DNA of 64,000 nt, from contig NZ_QYRN01000001.1 in the NCBI RefSeq assembly GCF_003583935.1, positions 620,001-684,000 on the forward strand, in the 5' to 3' direction. Origin of the DNA: Aureimonas flava. Its GTDB lineage: Bacteria > Pseudomonadota > Alphaproteobacteria > Rhizobiales > Rhizobiaceae. The position numbers were made by a program, and so were the translations under genes. Below, one piece after another: positions 1 through 9,049 of this stretch. Each line of letters starts with the position of its first letter. Position 1 is the stretch's first letter. Under the pieces are notes generated by a model. The model saw nothing but the letters and a program-made list of their open reading frames with translations. It was not told the origin of the DNA and searched no databases.

Positions 1-570
1 GACGTCGGCCTTGGCCTCGGTAGCCTCGGTGGCTTCGCCCGCTTCGTCAACGCCCGTCACCGCCTCGGCGGTTTCCGGACCGGCCTCGCCGGACGCGGTC
101 TCGCTGCCGTCGGCCGCGGTATCCGCGATCTCGGCGTCGTCGCCGGTCTCGCCTTCGACCACTTCGGACACGCTGTCGTCCGTCGCCTCGGCGGCCTTGG
201 CCTCGGCGGAGCGCGAGCGGCGGCTGCGCGAACGGCTCGGCTTGGCGGGCTTGCGCTCCTCGACCTCGTCGTCCTCCTCGGCCTGCGCGAGGTCGTGCTC
301 GATCAGCGCCTGACGGTCGGCGTGGGGGATCTGGTAGTAGTCGGGGTGGATCTCGTTGAAGGCGAGGAAGCCGTGGCGGTTGCCGCCGTACTCGACGAAG
401 GCGGCCTGGAGCGACGGCTCGACGCGCGTCACCTTCGCCAGATAGATGTTCCCCTTGATCTGCTTCTTGTGCTCGGACTCGAAATCGAACTCTTCGACCC
501 GGTTACCCTTGACGACGACGACCCGGGTTTCCTCCGGGTGGGCCGCGTCGATCAGCATCTTGTCTGCCAT
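1..570 (-). CDS. rne: Ribonuclease E/G, N-terminal part (runs off the window)
   Basis: This is the N-terminal 190 codons of an RNase E/G family endoribonuclease, which initiates mRNA decay and processes rRNA. The start is the ATG at 570 (MADKMLIDAAHPEETRVVVV). The S1-like part begins with IKGNIYLAKVTRVEPSLQAA followed by FVEYGGNRHGFL, the usual start of the RNase E catalytic half. From about residue 95 the frame becomes a low-complexity Glu/Ala/Ser/Thr/Asp insertion with an Arg-Ser patch ([12 protein letters not shown]). Alphaproteobacterial RNase E commonly has such an acidic insertion inside the S1 domain. The catalytic DNase I-like and zinc-link parts lie outside the window. The gene is divergent from amiC across a roughly 550-bp gap. 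Confidence 0.9.
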   Translation of the reverse strand, partial: MADKMLIDAAHPEETRVVVVKGNRVEEFDFESEHKKQIKGNIYLAKVTRVEPSLQAAFVEYGGNRHGFLAFNEIHPDYYQIPHADRQALIEHDLAQAEEDDEVEERKPAKPSRSRSRRSRSAEAKAAEATDDSVSEVVEGETGDDAEIADTAADGSETASGEAGPETAEAVTGVDEAGEATEATEAKADV

Positions 571-1118
571 GGAAATACAACTCCGGGACCCGCGGGCGCC
601 CGGATCGCGCGACCTCGAAGGTCGGACGCGGAGCTGGCGCTGGGGGGTCCGCAATGGTGCGTTCGGGCCGTGGGGAGGCGAGCATCCGCGACGGACGAGC
701 GTCCGGCCCGATGGGGCGGGAGGCGGGCGTCGATGGGAGCCGGTATGCCAATGACACGCGAGAACGACCTGCAACATAGGATGGCCGCTTTCGCGGCCGA
801 CGAGAACGCGACTTCGGCGGAGTCTTATCCATGCCTCGTTCGCGAAGAGACCGGTGAGCGTGTGAGACCCTGCCGGCACAAATCTGTGTGAGTTTCCCGC
901 GCCGGTCGGATCGTGCGCCGGTCGAGGGGGCCGACCCGCACGGGCCGACGAATTCGACGACGCACCCGTTCTGGTGACGCGGGAGCCTCAATCATGCTTG
1001 TAAGGCTCTATAGTCCCGCAAACAAGGGGAGAGCCCGCCAAAGCGGCAGTTGCGGCTTTCGCCTCCATGTTGTTCGACCCGCCCAGCACGTGAACTCAGC
1101 ATCCGACGGTCGCCACTC
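571..1118. promoter_or_regulatory. Long rne-amiC divergent intergenic region, probable rne leader
   Basis: This gap of 548 bp contains no convincing gene. Long structured 5' leaders that mediate autoregulation are known for rne in enterobacteria, and a long leader on the minus strand is inferred here by analogy. A perfect 6-bp stem with a 4-base loop (GGCCGC TTTC GCGGCC, 783-798) lies about 215 bases upstream of the rne start. On the plus strand a TATAGT hexamer at 1009-1014 is a possible -10 for amiC, but I see no good -35 partner. Confidence 0.35.
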
Positions 1119-2291
1119 GTGTCCTTCCATCGCTTCGTACTCGCCCTGTTCGCTTCGCTCCTGCTGGCCGCCGCCGTGCGGCCAGCCTGGTCGGCGGGCG
1201 ATCCATCCATCGTCACGGCCATCCGCGAGATATCCGGCCCCGACGGATTCGGTCTCGACATCGACGTCGAAGGGGCCGCCAAGCCGCGGCTGATTCTGCT
1301 GCGCAATCCCTATCGCGTGGCCCTCGACTTCGACCACACGCTGGCGGCGGCGAAACTACCACCTGTCCCGGACGGCCCCCTGGTGAAGGATCTGCGGCAC
1401 GGGCTGATCGGGGCGGACCGCTACCGGCTGATCCTGACGCTGGCCCGCGCCGTGCGGCCCGAGCTCAGCGTGGTGCCGCGCGGCGATGCCTCGCGCGTCT
1501 CGCTGCACCTCGAGCCGGCGGCGGACGACGCTTTCGTCGCCGCGCCCGTCCGCAGCGCGCCGACGCCGGTCCAGGCCAAGGGCGGCGCACGAAGCCCCTT
1601 CGTGGTCGTGCTGGATCCCGGCCACGGGGGAATCGACCGGGGGGCCACGGGCGAGAACGGGACGGAGGAGAAGGCCGTCAATCTCGCCTTCGGCATGGCG
1701 CTGCGCGACGCCCTGGCCCGCTACCCCGGCGTGAAGGTGCTGATGACGCGCGAGGACGACACCTTCATTCCGCTGAACGAGCGCGCCGCGATCGCGCGCC
1801 GGGCGAACGCCAACCTCATGGTGTCGCTCCATGCGGATTCGATCCGCTACAAGGACCTGCGGGGAGCGACGGTCTACACGCTTTCGGAAAAGGCCTCCGA
1901 CAGCCTTTCGCGCGAGCTGGCGGACGTGGAGAACTCGGCGGACCGTTTCGCGGGCCCCGAATGGGACCAGGATGCGCCCGAGATCCACGACATCCTGGTC
2001 GATCTGGTTCGACGCGAGACCGAGGGGCTTTCCGAGCATTTCGCCGTGCGACTGGTGGCCGACCTGCGCGACGGCGAGATCCGCCTCATCAACAACCCCA
2101 AGCGTTCCGCAGGCTTTCGCGTCCTGCGTGCGCCGGACGTGCCGTCGATCCTCCTGGAGATGGGGTACCTCTCCAACCCGGAGGACGAACGGGAGCTGAA
2201 GTCGGCCGAGTGGCAGAAGCGACTGGCCGAGATTCTCGCGCGGTCGATCGCCGATTTCGCCGGCCGAGCACCCGTCTCTGCCAAGCCCTGA
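1119..2291 (+). CDS. amiC: N-acetylmuramoyl-L-alanine amidase, AmiC type
   Basis: This is a periplasmic amidase that cleaves the amide bond between N-acetylmuramic acid and the peptide stem during septum splitting. A GTG start at 1119 is preferred because it opens directly into a signal peptide (SFHRFVLALFASLLLAAAVR, cleavage after WSA); the frame is open upstream to 1050. An N-terminal AMIN-like domain is followed by an Amidase_3 zinc domain with VVLDPGHGGIDRGATG (first zinc His), the Glu of GTEEKAVNLAF, VSLHADS (second His) and ILLEMGYLSNPEDE near the C-terminus. The length of 390 aa is typical of AmiC. It is followed by mrcA on the same strand after 186 bp, an amiC-PBP1a order common in Hyphomicrobiales. 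Confidence 0.92.
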   Translation: MSFHRFVLALFASLLLAAAVRPAWSAGDPSIVTAIREISGPDGFGLDIDVEGAAKPRLILLRNPYRVALDFDHTLAAAKLPPVPDGPLVKDLRHGLIGADRYRLILTLARAVRPELSVVPRGDASRVSLHLEPAADDAFVAAPVRSAPTPVQAKGGARSPFVVVLDPGHGGIDRGATGENGTEEKAVNLAFGMALRDALARYPGVKVLMTREDDTFIPLNERAAIARRANANLMVSLHADSIRYKDLRGATVYTLSEKASDSLSRELADVENSADRFAGPEWDQDAPEIHDILVDLVRRETEGLSEHFAVRLVADLRDGEIRLINNPKRSAGFRVLRAPDVPSILLEMGYLSNPEDERELKSAEWQKRLAEILARSIADFAGRAPVSAKP

Positions 2292-2477
2292 CGGTGCAAT
2301 CGTTGCGGGCGCGCAACAGTCGGGGCGGCAACACCCCGCGATCATCCGGCCGCCGCATTCTCCACGCATGAACGATGCGTTAGGAATTCCTCCAACGCGG
2401 GGCCATCCCGCCATGCCCGGCCCACCGAGCCGCGCGGCGTCTCCCTGCGCCGCCGGACCGGTAGCCATGGAGACACG

Positions 2478-4919
2478 ATGATCAGACTTCTCGGCTACCT
2501 GTTCGGCATCGGCACGGTGTTCGCGCTGATCCTCGCTGGCGGCGTCGCCTGGTACGTGGCGAGCATGAGCCAGGACCTGCCGGACTATCAGGTCCTCGAA
2601 AAGTACGAGCCGCCGGTCACCACGCGCCTCCACGCCGCGGACGGCTCGCTGATGGCCGAGTACGCCAAGGAGCGGCGGCTGTACCTGCCGATCCAGGCGA
2701 TCCCGCAGCGCCTCAAGGACGCGTTCCTCTCGGCCGAGGACAAGAACTTCTACAACCACCCGGGCGTGGACCTCGAGGGGATCGGCCGCGCCGCGCTGCT
2801 CTACGTGCGCGGCGGCCCCATGCAGGGCGGCTCGACCATCACGCAGCAGGTCGCCAAGAACTTCCTGCTGACCAACGAGCGGTCGCTGGAGCGCAAGGTG
2901 AAGGAAGCGATCCTGTCGCTGCGCATCGAGCAGGCCTACTCCAAGGACCGCATCCTAGAGCTGTACCTGAACGAGATCTATCTCGGCATGGGCTCCTACG
3001 GCGTCGCCGCCGCCTCGCTCGCCTATTTCGACAAGTCGGTGAACGAGCTCGAGATCCAGGAAGTGGCGTATCTCGCCGCCCTGCCGAAGGCGCCCGAGAA
3101 CTACAACCCGTTCCGCGACCCGGAGGAGGCGATCGGCCGCCGCAACTGGGTGATCCAGCGCATGGCCGAGAACGGCTTCATCACGCAGGACGAGGCGCTG
3201 GCGGCGATCGCCAAGCCTCTCGGCGTCAACCCGCGCCCGAGCGGCACCTATCTCGCCTCCGCCGAGTATTTCACCGAGGAAGTGCGCCGTCAGGTGATCG
3301 CCCGCTACGGCGTCAAGGCGCTCTACGAGGGCGGCCTCTCGGTCCGCTCGACGCTCGATCCGCAGTTGCAGGTCGAGGCGCGCACCTCGCTCCAGCACGC
3401 GCTGGTGCAGTACGACCAGACGCGCGGCTATCGCGGGCCGGTCGAGACCGTGGAGCTGGGAGGCGACTGGGGGCAGGCGCTCAACAAGATCGAGCCCTAT
3501 GCGGACGTGCCGGAATGGCGCCTCGCGGTGGTCCTCTCGTCCGACGCGAACTCCGCGAGCGTCGGCCTCCAGCCGCCGCGCGAGGTTTCGGGCCGTCGCG
3601 GCGCCGAGCGCGAGATCGCGACGCTGAGCCAGGCCGACATGAAGTGGGCGATGCGCCAGGATCGCGACGGAAAACGCAGCACGGCGCGTTCGGTGGACGA
3701 CGTCTTGGCGCGCGGCGACATCGTCTATGTCGAGCGGCAGGCCGACGGCGACGGCTACGTCCTGCGCCAGCCGCCGAAGGTGCAGGGCGCGCTGGTGGCG
3801 ATGGACCCGCACACGGGCCGCGTGCTGGCGATGGTCGGCGGGTTCTCCTACGCGCAGTCCGAATTCAACCGCGCCACGCAGGCGATGCGCCAGCCCGGAT
3901 CGGCCTTCAAACCCTTCGTCTACGCCGCGGCGCTGGACAACGGCTACACGCCGGCGTCCGTGATCCTCGACGCGCCGGTCTCGATCCCGGACGGGCGGGG
4001 CGGTTTCTGGGAACCGAAGAACTACGGCGGCGAGGTGGCCGGCCCCTCGACGCTGCGGCTCGGCATCGAGAAGAGCCGCAACCTCATGACGGTACGCCTT
4101 GCCGACGACATGGGCATGAAGCTCGTGGCGGAATACGCGGAGCGCTTTGGCATCTACGACAAGATGGCGCCTTATCTTCCGATGGCGCTGGGCTCCGGCG
4201 AGACCACGGTCCTGCGCATGGTGTCGGCCTATTCGGTGATCGCCAACGGCGGCCGTTCGATCGAGCCCTCGGTGATCGACCGCGTGCAGGATCGCTACGG
4301 ACACACCGTGTATCGCCACGACAACCGCCAGTGCGACGCGTGCAACGCTTCCGGCTGGGACGGCCAGAGCGAGCCGGAACTGGTGGACGAGCGCCAGCAG
4401 GTGCTGGACCCGATGACCGCCTACCAGATCACCTCCATGATGGAAGGCGTGGTCCAGCGCGGCACCGCGACGGTGGTCAAGCAGGTGGGCGTGCCGATCG
4501 CCGGCAAGACCGGTACCACCAACGACGAGAAGGACGCCTGGTTCGTGGGCTTCACGCCGAACCTCGTGACCGGCGTGTACCTGGGCTACGACAACCCGCA
4601 GTCGCTGGGCCATGGCGGAACCGGGGGCGGCTTCGCGGCGCCGGTCTTCAACGAGTTCATGAAGCAGGCCCTGGCCGGCAAGCCGGTGGTGGACTTCCGA
4701 ATTCCCGACGGCATGACGCAGATCGCAGTGAACCGGGCCACCGGCATGGCCGCTTCGCCGGGTGCCGAAGGCTCGATCATCGAGGCCTTCAAGCCGGGCA
4801 CCGGCCCATCCGATCAGTACGAGGTGATCGGCGGCACCTATGCGAGCGCCCCGGCGGAACAGGCGATCTCGCCCGAGGCCGCACAGGCGATCGCGAGCGG
4901 GGCGGGCGGGCTGTTCTAG
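2478..4919 (+). CDS. mrcA: Penicillin-binding protein 1A (bifunctional glycosyltransferase/transpeptidase)
   Basis: This class A PBP polymerises glycan strands from lipid II and cross-links peptide stems in the periplasm. A membrane anchor (residues about 4-28) is followed by a GT51 domain with the catalytic-Glu motif EDKNFYNHPGVDLEGIGRA and the motifs GGSTITQQVAKNFLL and RKVKEAILSLRIE. The transpeptidase domain has the SxxK motif in RQPGSAFKPFVY, an SxN motif in EKSRNLM, and KTGTTN. An OB-like insertion lies between the two domains. The length of 813 aa fits PBP1a. The ATG at 2478 is the first codon that precedes the anchor. Confidence 0.96.
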   Translation: MIRLLGYLFGIGTVFALILAGGVAWYVASMSQDLPDYQVLEKYEPPVTTRLHAADGSLMAEYAKERRLYLPIQAIPQRLKDAFLSAEDKNFYNHPGVDLEGIGRAALLYVRGGPMQGGSTITQQVAKNFLLTNERSLERKVKEAILSLRIEQAYSKDRILELYLNEIYLGMGSYGVAAASLAYFDKSVNELEIQEVAYLAALPKAPENYNPFRDPEEAIGRRNWVIQRMAENGFITQDEALAAIAKPLGVNPRPSGTYLASAEYFTEEVRRQVIARYGVKALYEGGLSVRSTLDPQLQVEARTSLQHALVQYDQTRGYRGPVETVELGGDWGQALNKIEPYADVPEWRLAVVLSSDANSASVGLQPPREVSGRRGAEREIATLSQADMKWAMRQDRDGKRSTARSVDDVLARGDIVYVERQADGDGYVLRQPPKVQGALVAMDPHTGRVLAMVGGFSYAQSEFNRATQAMRQPGSAFKPFVYAAALDNGYTPASVILDAPVSIPDGRGGFWEPKNYGGEVAGPSTLRLGIEKSRNLMTVRLADDMGMKLVAEYAERFGIYDKMAPYLPMALGSGETTVLRMVSAYSVIANGGRSIEPSVIDRVQDRYGHTVYRHDNRQCDACNASGWDGQSEPELVDERQQVLDPMTAYQITSMMEGVVQRGTATVVKQVGVPIAGKTGTTNDEKDAWFVGFTPNLVTGVYLGYDNPQSLGHGGTGGGFAAPVFNEFMKQALAGKPVVDFRIPDGMTQIAVNRATGMAASPGAEGSIIEAFKPGTGPSDQYEVIGGTYASAPAEQAISPEAAQAIASGAGGLF

Positions 4920-4948
4920 CCGTCGGCCGAGACGCGACGCGGATGTTT

Positions 4949-4981
4949 CCGGCCCCGGCGGTTCGCTCCGTCCGGGGCCGG
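4949..4981 (+). terminator. Strong hairpin downstream of mrcA
   Basis: A perfect 10-bp GC stem (CCGGCCCCGG at 4949-4958 with CCGGGGCCGG at 4972-4981) and a 13-base loop lie 30 bp after the mrcA stop. Only a weak T-rich stretch (CTTTA) follows, so it may be a poor intrinsic terminator or an mRNA-stabilising 3' hairpin. Confidence 0.5.
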
Positions 4982-5055
4982 TCCGCTTTACAGCCCGGCG
5001 CGCCGTCCCTATGGTCCGCGCCATTCTTCCAGGACATCACGAGGGGAATGCCGGC

Positions 5056-6184
5056 ATGCGTGCCGAAATCGAATCCATTGTCTCCGACATCAAGCAGGCC
5101 GTAAGCCTGCTGAGGAGGCATCTTTGACTGGGATCAATCGGTCCGAGAACTCGATCGCCTGAACGCGGCCGCCGAGGATCCTTCCCTGTGGAACGATCCG
5201 GCCGAGGCGCAGCGCCTGATGAAGGAGCGCCAGCGCCTGGAGACCGCCATCACCGGCATCCGCGCGCTGGAGCAGGGCCTCCAGGACAATATCGAACTCA
5301 TCGCCATGGGCGAGGAGGAGGGTGACGCCGAGGTCGTGACGGAGGCGGAGAACGCCATCCGTGCGCTGGAGAAGGACGTCGCCGAGCGGCAGATCGAGAC
5401 GCTGCTCTCGGGCGAGGCCGACGCCAACGACACCTACGTGGAAATCCACTCGGGCGCCGGCGGCACGGAGAGCCAGGACTGGGCGTCGATGCTTCTGCGC
5501 ATGTACATGCGCTGGGGCGAGCGTGCCAAGATGAAGGTCGAGATGCTGGAGCACAACTCCGGCGAAGAGGCCGGCATCAAGTCCGCCACCATCCTGCTGA
5601 AGGGGCACAACGCCTACGGCAAGATGAAGGTGGAATCGGGTGTCCATCGGCTCGTGCGCATCTCGCCCTACGACAGCCAGGCGCGCCGGCACACCTCGTT
5701 CGCGTCCGTCTGGGTCTATCCGGTGGTGGACGATTCGATCGAGGTCGACGTCAACGAAGGCGACGTGCGCATCGACACCTATCGCGCCTCGGGCGCGGGC
5801 GGCCAGCACGTCAACACGACCGACTCGGCCGTGCGCATCACCCATCTGGCGACCGGCATCGTGGTGCAGTGCCAGAGCGAACGCTCGCAGCACAAGAACC
5901 GCGCCACGGCCTGGAACATGCTGCGCGCGCGGCTCTATGAGGAGGAGCTGAAGAAGCGCGAGGAGAAGGCGAACGCCGAGGCCGCGTCCAAGACGGACAT
6001 CGGCTGGGGCCACCAGATCCGCTCCTACGTTCTGCAGCCCTACCAGATGGTCAAGGACCTGCGCACCGGCGTCGAGAGCACGGCGCCGCAGGACGTGCTG
6101 GACGGCGGGATCGACGGGTTCATCGAGGCGGCGCTGGCGCAGCGCGTCTTCGGCGGCGACGTCGAGGTCACCGACGTCGACTGA
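5056..6184 (+). CDS. prfB: Peptide chain release factor 2, made by programmed +1 frameshift
   Basis: RF2 recognises UGA and UAA stop codons and triggers peptide release. Translation starts at the ATG at 5056 (RBS GAGGGG), runs 23 codons and meets an in-frame TGA at 5125-5127. Shifting +1 over CTT-T continues at GAC 5126 ([13 protein letters not shown]) to the stop at 6184, for about 375 aa in total. The GGQ peptidyl-hydrolysis loop is at residues 248-250 (SGAGGQHVN). The stop-codon-reading tripeptide is SPY at residues 203-205, where E. coli RF2 has SPF. A gene caller that ignores the frameshift would start at an internal ATG (5219) and lose about 54 residues. A terminator follows at 6211. 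Confidence 0.95.
5113..5128 (+). promoter_or_regulatory. prfB programmed +1 frameshift site
   Basis: An internal Shine-Dalgarno AGGAGG (5113-5118) lies three bases before the slippery CTT (5122-5124), followed by TGA C (5125-5128). This is the canonical RF2 autoregulatory layout; E. coli has AGGGGG-TAT-CTT-TGA-C. Low RF2 is expected to stall ribosomes at UGA and favour the shift, so RF2 feeds back on its own synthesis. The motif is seen directly and the mechanism is established for prfB. Confidence 0.95.
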
Positions 6185-6210
6185 CCGGTCTGCATCGAAC
6201 GAACGGAGAG

Positions 6211-6244
6211 AGGCCGCCCCGAACCGGGCGGCCTTTCGCTTGTT
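6211..6244 (+). terminator. Intrinsic terminator of prfB
   Basis: A perfect 9-bp stem (AGGCCGCCC at 6211-6219, GGGCGGCCT at 6226-6234) with a 6-base loop is followed by TTCGCTTGTT. It sits between convergent prfB and the M23 peptidase gene and may slow transcription from both sides, although the T-rich tail is only on the plus strand. Confidence 0.8.
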
Positions 6245-6250
6245 GGAAGG

Positions 6251-7453
6251 TCAGAGTTCGGCCCAGCGGCGACCGGCGTCGATGTAGCGTTGCGGATTGA
6301 CGGCCTCGCCGTTCACCCGCACCTCGTAGTGCAGGTGCGGCCCCGTGCTGCGTCCCGTGGTGCCGATCAGGCCGAGCCGCGTGCCCGGCGCAACGCTCTG
6401 TCCGACGCGGACGTCGATCCGCGACATGTGGGCGAAGCGCGTGGTGACGCCGTTGCCGTGATCCACCTCGACCGCCAGCCCGTAGCCGCCCTGGTCGCCG
6501 GCCGAGATCACGCGGCCTTCGCCCGTGGCACGGACTGGCGTGCCCGGCGCCCCGGCGAAGTCGATGCCCGTGTGCATCGCCGCGCGGCCGAGGAACGGGT
6601 CGGTGCGCAATCCGAAGGTCGAGCTTCGCACCGTGCCCGGCGGCTTGGGGTCGGCCAGCGGCAGGCGCTCGGCCGTGCCGCGCAGGTCGTCCATGCGCGA
6701 CAGCATGCCCTCCAGCAGATGCAGCTGCGTGTCGAAGGAGGCGTCGGCCGGGGGCGGCACGAAGATGCCGCCTTCCCCCATGTCCGCTCCAAGAGGACGC
6801 AGGAGATCGCTCATGCGATCGACCTTCTCGGCGGCGTCCTGCGACAGCTTGGCGACGCCGGCCGCCTGCTGGCCCTCGACCATGCCGACGCTCTGGCGGA
6901 TGGAGGGCAGCACCACGTCCCGGATATGCTCCACCGCATCGGCCCGCGCGTCCCGCGAAGGCGCCAGCGCCTTGCCGATGCGCCCGAGCATGCCCCAGCC
7001 GCCGGCGGCGGGCTCCGTGGACGCTGTCGTGGCGGCATCGATCAGCCCCTCGGCCGCTGCCTTGTCGAGCAGGGGTTCGAGCTTCTCGAACCGCCCGACG
7101 AGCTGCGCCTGCTGCGAAAGCAGAACGTCCAACTGCTTGGCGATCTGATCCCGGTCGATGTGCTGCCGGGTGGTCAGCTTGTCCACCTCCTGGCGGAGCC
7201 CGCTGATGCGCTTCTCGTAGACGGTGGTCGTCGCGACCTCGCGCTCCACCATCATCCGCACCACGCTGTCGCCCGACAACGACAGGCCCACGGCGCCGAT
7301 CCCGCCGACGACGCCGAGAACCGCCGCTACGGCGGCGGTGCCCAGGAGCCAGGACGGCACGGTCCAGTGGCGCACGCGCTCGCCGCGCGCGATGACGATC
7401 GTATGGGATCTGACTCGGTTTCCGAAAACGGAACCGCGAGGCTGCAAACTCAT
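6251..7453 (-). CDS. M23 family (LytM-type) peptidase, membrane-anchored
   Basis: This is a putative murein endopeptidase or amidase activator of the LytM/NlpD/EnvC group. The start is placed at the ATG at 7453 (MSLQPRGSVFGNRVRSHTIV); the frame is open to 7489. One transmembrane segment (about residues 35-60, LLGTAAVAAVLGVVGGIG) is followed by a long predicted coiled coil (about 75-270) and a C-terminal M23 domain. The zinc ligands are visible in MHTGIDFAG and GPHLHYEVRVNGEAVNP, so the domain looks catalytically competent, unlike NlpD and EnvC. The gene is convergent with prfB. A role in cell-wall remodelling or division is inferred from the domain only. Confidence 0.88.
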   Translation of the reverse strand: MSLQPRGSVFGNRVRSHTIVIARGERVRHWTVPSWLLGTAAVAAVLGVVGGIGAVGLSLSGDSVVRMMVEREVATTTVYEKRISGLRQEVDKLTTRQHIDRDQIAKQLDVLLSQQAQLVGRFEKLEPLLDKAAAEGLIDAATTASTEPAAGGWGMLGRIGKALAPSRDARADAVEHIRDVVLPSIRQSVGMVEGQQAAGVAKLSQDAAEKVDRMSDLLRPLGADMGEGGIFVPPPADASFDTQLHLLEGMLSRMDDLRGTAERLPLADPKPPGTVRSSTFGLRTDPFLGRAAMHTGIDFAGAPGTPVRATGEGRVISAGDQGGYGLAVEVDHGNGVTTRFAHMSRIDVRVGQSVAPGTRLGLIGTTGRSTGPHLHYEVRVNGEAVNPQRYIDAGRRWAEL

Positions 7454-7543
7454 GCACCCGCTCCACCCGCGCCGGACAGTCGGCAACATGGAGGAATTAG
7501 AAACGGTTAAGGTTAAGGGGTCGTTGACGCGGCGTGCCGACGG

Positions 7544-8365
7544 CTATTGCGAGAGCGGCGACAGGTTGCGGTAGAAGGTCGGCGTCAACCCGGCTTCCGC
7601 GCGGGCGCGGTCGTTGAAGGGCGCCTTGACCTCGCCGCGGAAGCACTCGCGCACGAGTTCCTGGAACCGCCGCGCCGGATCGATCCGCTGGCGCGCGCAC
7701 AGGAAGCGGAACCACTTGGCGCCGACCGCGACGTGACGTTTCTCGTCGTTGTAGATGACGTCGAGGATGGCCGCCGTTTCGGGGTCTCCGACCTCGTGGA
7801 GCTTGGAGAGGAGCGATGGCGTGACGTCCAGCCCGCGCGCCTCGAGAATCAGCGGCACAACGGCAAGGCGCGCCGCCAGATCGTGGCCGGTGACCTCCAC
7901 GGCCTGCCAGAGACCGTCGTGGGCGGCCATCGCGCCGTAGCGCGAGCCGAGCGCGGCGAGCCTGTCCGACAGCAACCCGAAATGGCGCGCCTCGTCGGTC
8001 GCCACCATCATCCAGCCGTCGAAGAACGAGCGCGGCACCGGCTGGCCGCAGAAGCGGGCGACGATGTCGAGCGCGAGGTCGATGGCGTTAAGCTCGATAT
8101 GGGCAAGGGCGTGGATCATCGCGATCCGCCCGTCCAGCGTATGAACGGAACGCCGTGGCACGTGGCGCGGCGAGACCAGCATCGGCTCGGCCGGGCGGCC
8201 CGGCCGCGCGGGCAGGGGCGGATCCGAAGGCGCCGACAGGCCGAGCGTACGCGCCGCCCACCGTTCGCCGGCCAGACGCGTCAGTTGCCGCTTGCGATCG
8301 AGGTCGGGCTCGCCCAGCGCCTCGATCGCGAGCCCGCGCAGGGTGGGCGTCGCCAGACGGCTCAC
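7544..8365 (-). CDS. DUF455 family ferritin-like protein
   Basis: This 273-aa protein has the DUF455 pattern of a ferritin-like four-helix bundle. Metal-ligand type motifs are AHIELNAIDLALDI (ExxH-type helix start), ATDEARHFGLL and YNDEKRHVAVG, each pairing Glu with a following His. It may be a di-iron protein, but no substrate is established and I assign none. The GTG start at 8365 overlaps the bcp stop codon, so the gene is probably the second cistron of a bcp operon. That hints at a link to oxidative stress, an inference from context. Confidence 0.85.
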   Translation of the reverse strand: MSRLATPTLRGLAIEALGEPDLDRKRQLTRLAGERWAARTLGLSAPSDPPLPARPGRPAEPMLVSPRHVPRRSVHTLDGRIAMIHALAHIELNAIDLALDIVARFCGQPVPRSFFDGWMMVATDEARHFGLLSDRLAALGSRYGAMAAHDGLWQAVEVTGHDLAARLAVVPLILEARGLDVTPSLLSKLHEVGDPETAAILDVIYNDEKRHVAVGAKWFRFLCARQRIDPARRFQELVRECFRGEVKAPFNDRARAEAGLTPTFYRNLSPLSQ

Positions 8366-8844
8366 GCGGCGGCGCCCGCCAGCTTGCGCGCCTCGTCCAG
8401 CACCTCGCGAGCGTGCCCGTCCACCTTGACCTTCGGCCAGACACGGCGGACGACGCCTTCGCCGTCGACCAGGACGGTGGTGCGTTCCACCCCCATGTAG
8501 GTCTTGCCGTACATGCTCTTCTGCACCCAGACGCCCGCGGCTTCCAGGAGGGTGCGCTCGGTGTCGGCCAGAAGGGGCACGGCGAGCCCGTGCTTGTCGC
8601 GGAAGCGGCAGTGCTTGTCCACCGGATCGGGAGACACGCCGTAGACCGGCACGCCGGCAGCGGCGAAGTCCGGGGCGAGGGCGGTGAAGTCGAGCGCCTC
8701 CAGCGTGCAGCCGGACGTGTCGTCCTTGGGATAGAAGAAGGCGACGAACGGCCGGCCGCGAAGCTGCCCGCTCGCCACCCGGCCGCCGTCGTCCGCCGGG
8801 AGGTCGAAATCCGGAAATGCCTGTCCCGCGGTCAAGTTCGCCAT
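8362..8844 (-). CDS. bcp: Peroxiredoxin, Bcp/PrxQ family
   Basis: This thiol peroxidase reduces hydroperoxides in the cytoplasm. The ATG at 8844 (MANLTAGQAFPDFDLPADDG) is preceded by AAAGGACG and gives 160 aa, the normal Bcp length; longer starts up to 8946 are unlikely. The peroxidatic Cys lies in FFYPKDDTSGCTLEALDF. The resolving Cys that atypical 2-Cys Bcp proteins carry five residues later (GCTxEACxF) is replaced by Leu, so this looks like a 1-Cys type needing an external thiol. It overlaps the DUF455 gene by four bases and is divergent from the YhdP-like gene. Confidence 0.93.
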   Translation of the reverse strand: MANLTAGQAFPDFDLPADDGGRVASGQLRGRPFVAFFYPKDDTSGCTLEALDFTALAPDFAAAGVPVYGVSPDPVDKHCRFRDKHGLAVPLLADTERTLLEAAGVWVQKSMYGKTYMGVERTTVLVDGEGVVRRVWPKVKVDGHAREVLDEARKLAGAAA

Positions 8845-9049
8845 TCGTCCGTCCTTTCGGTCCTCATGCGCCTCACTCGGCGTCGCGTCCGGCGCGACCG
8901 AGCCGCTCGCGAAACGAGCGCACGCTTCCAATTCGCCCTCAATCATAGCGTCGGCAAGTCGAAGGCAAGCTATCGCCGTATTGATGGGTCCTTAAGGGTG
9001 GGGTGGCTTGTAGCGCCCTTCGCCGCTCAATGGGAGACGATCGGACTTG

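Noticed and set aside
2955-5024. 689-aa open frame on the minus strand opposite mrcA
   Set aside because: Composition bias (His, Arg, Val, Asp) and lack of RBS or motifs mark it as an antisense shadow of PBP1a.
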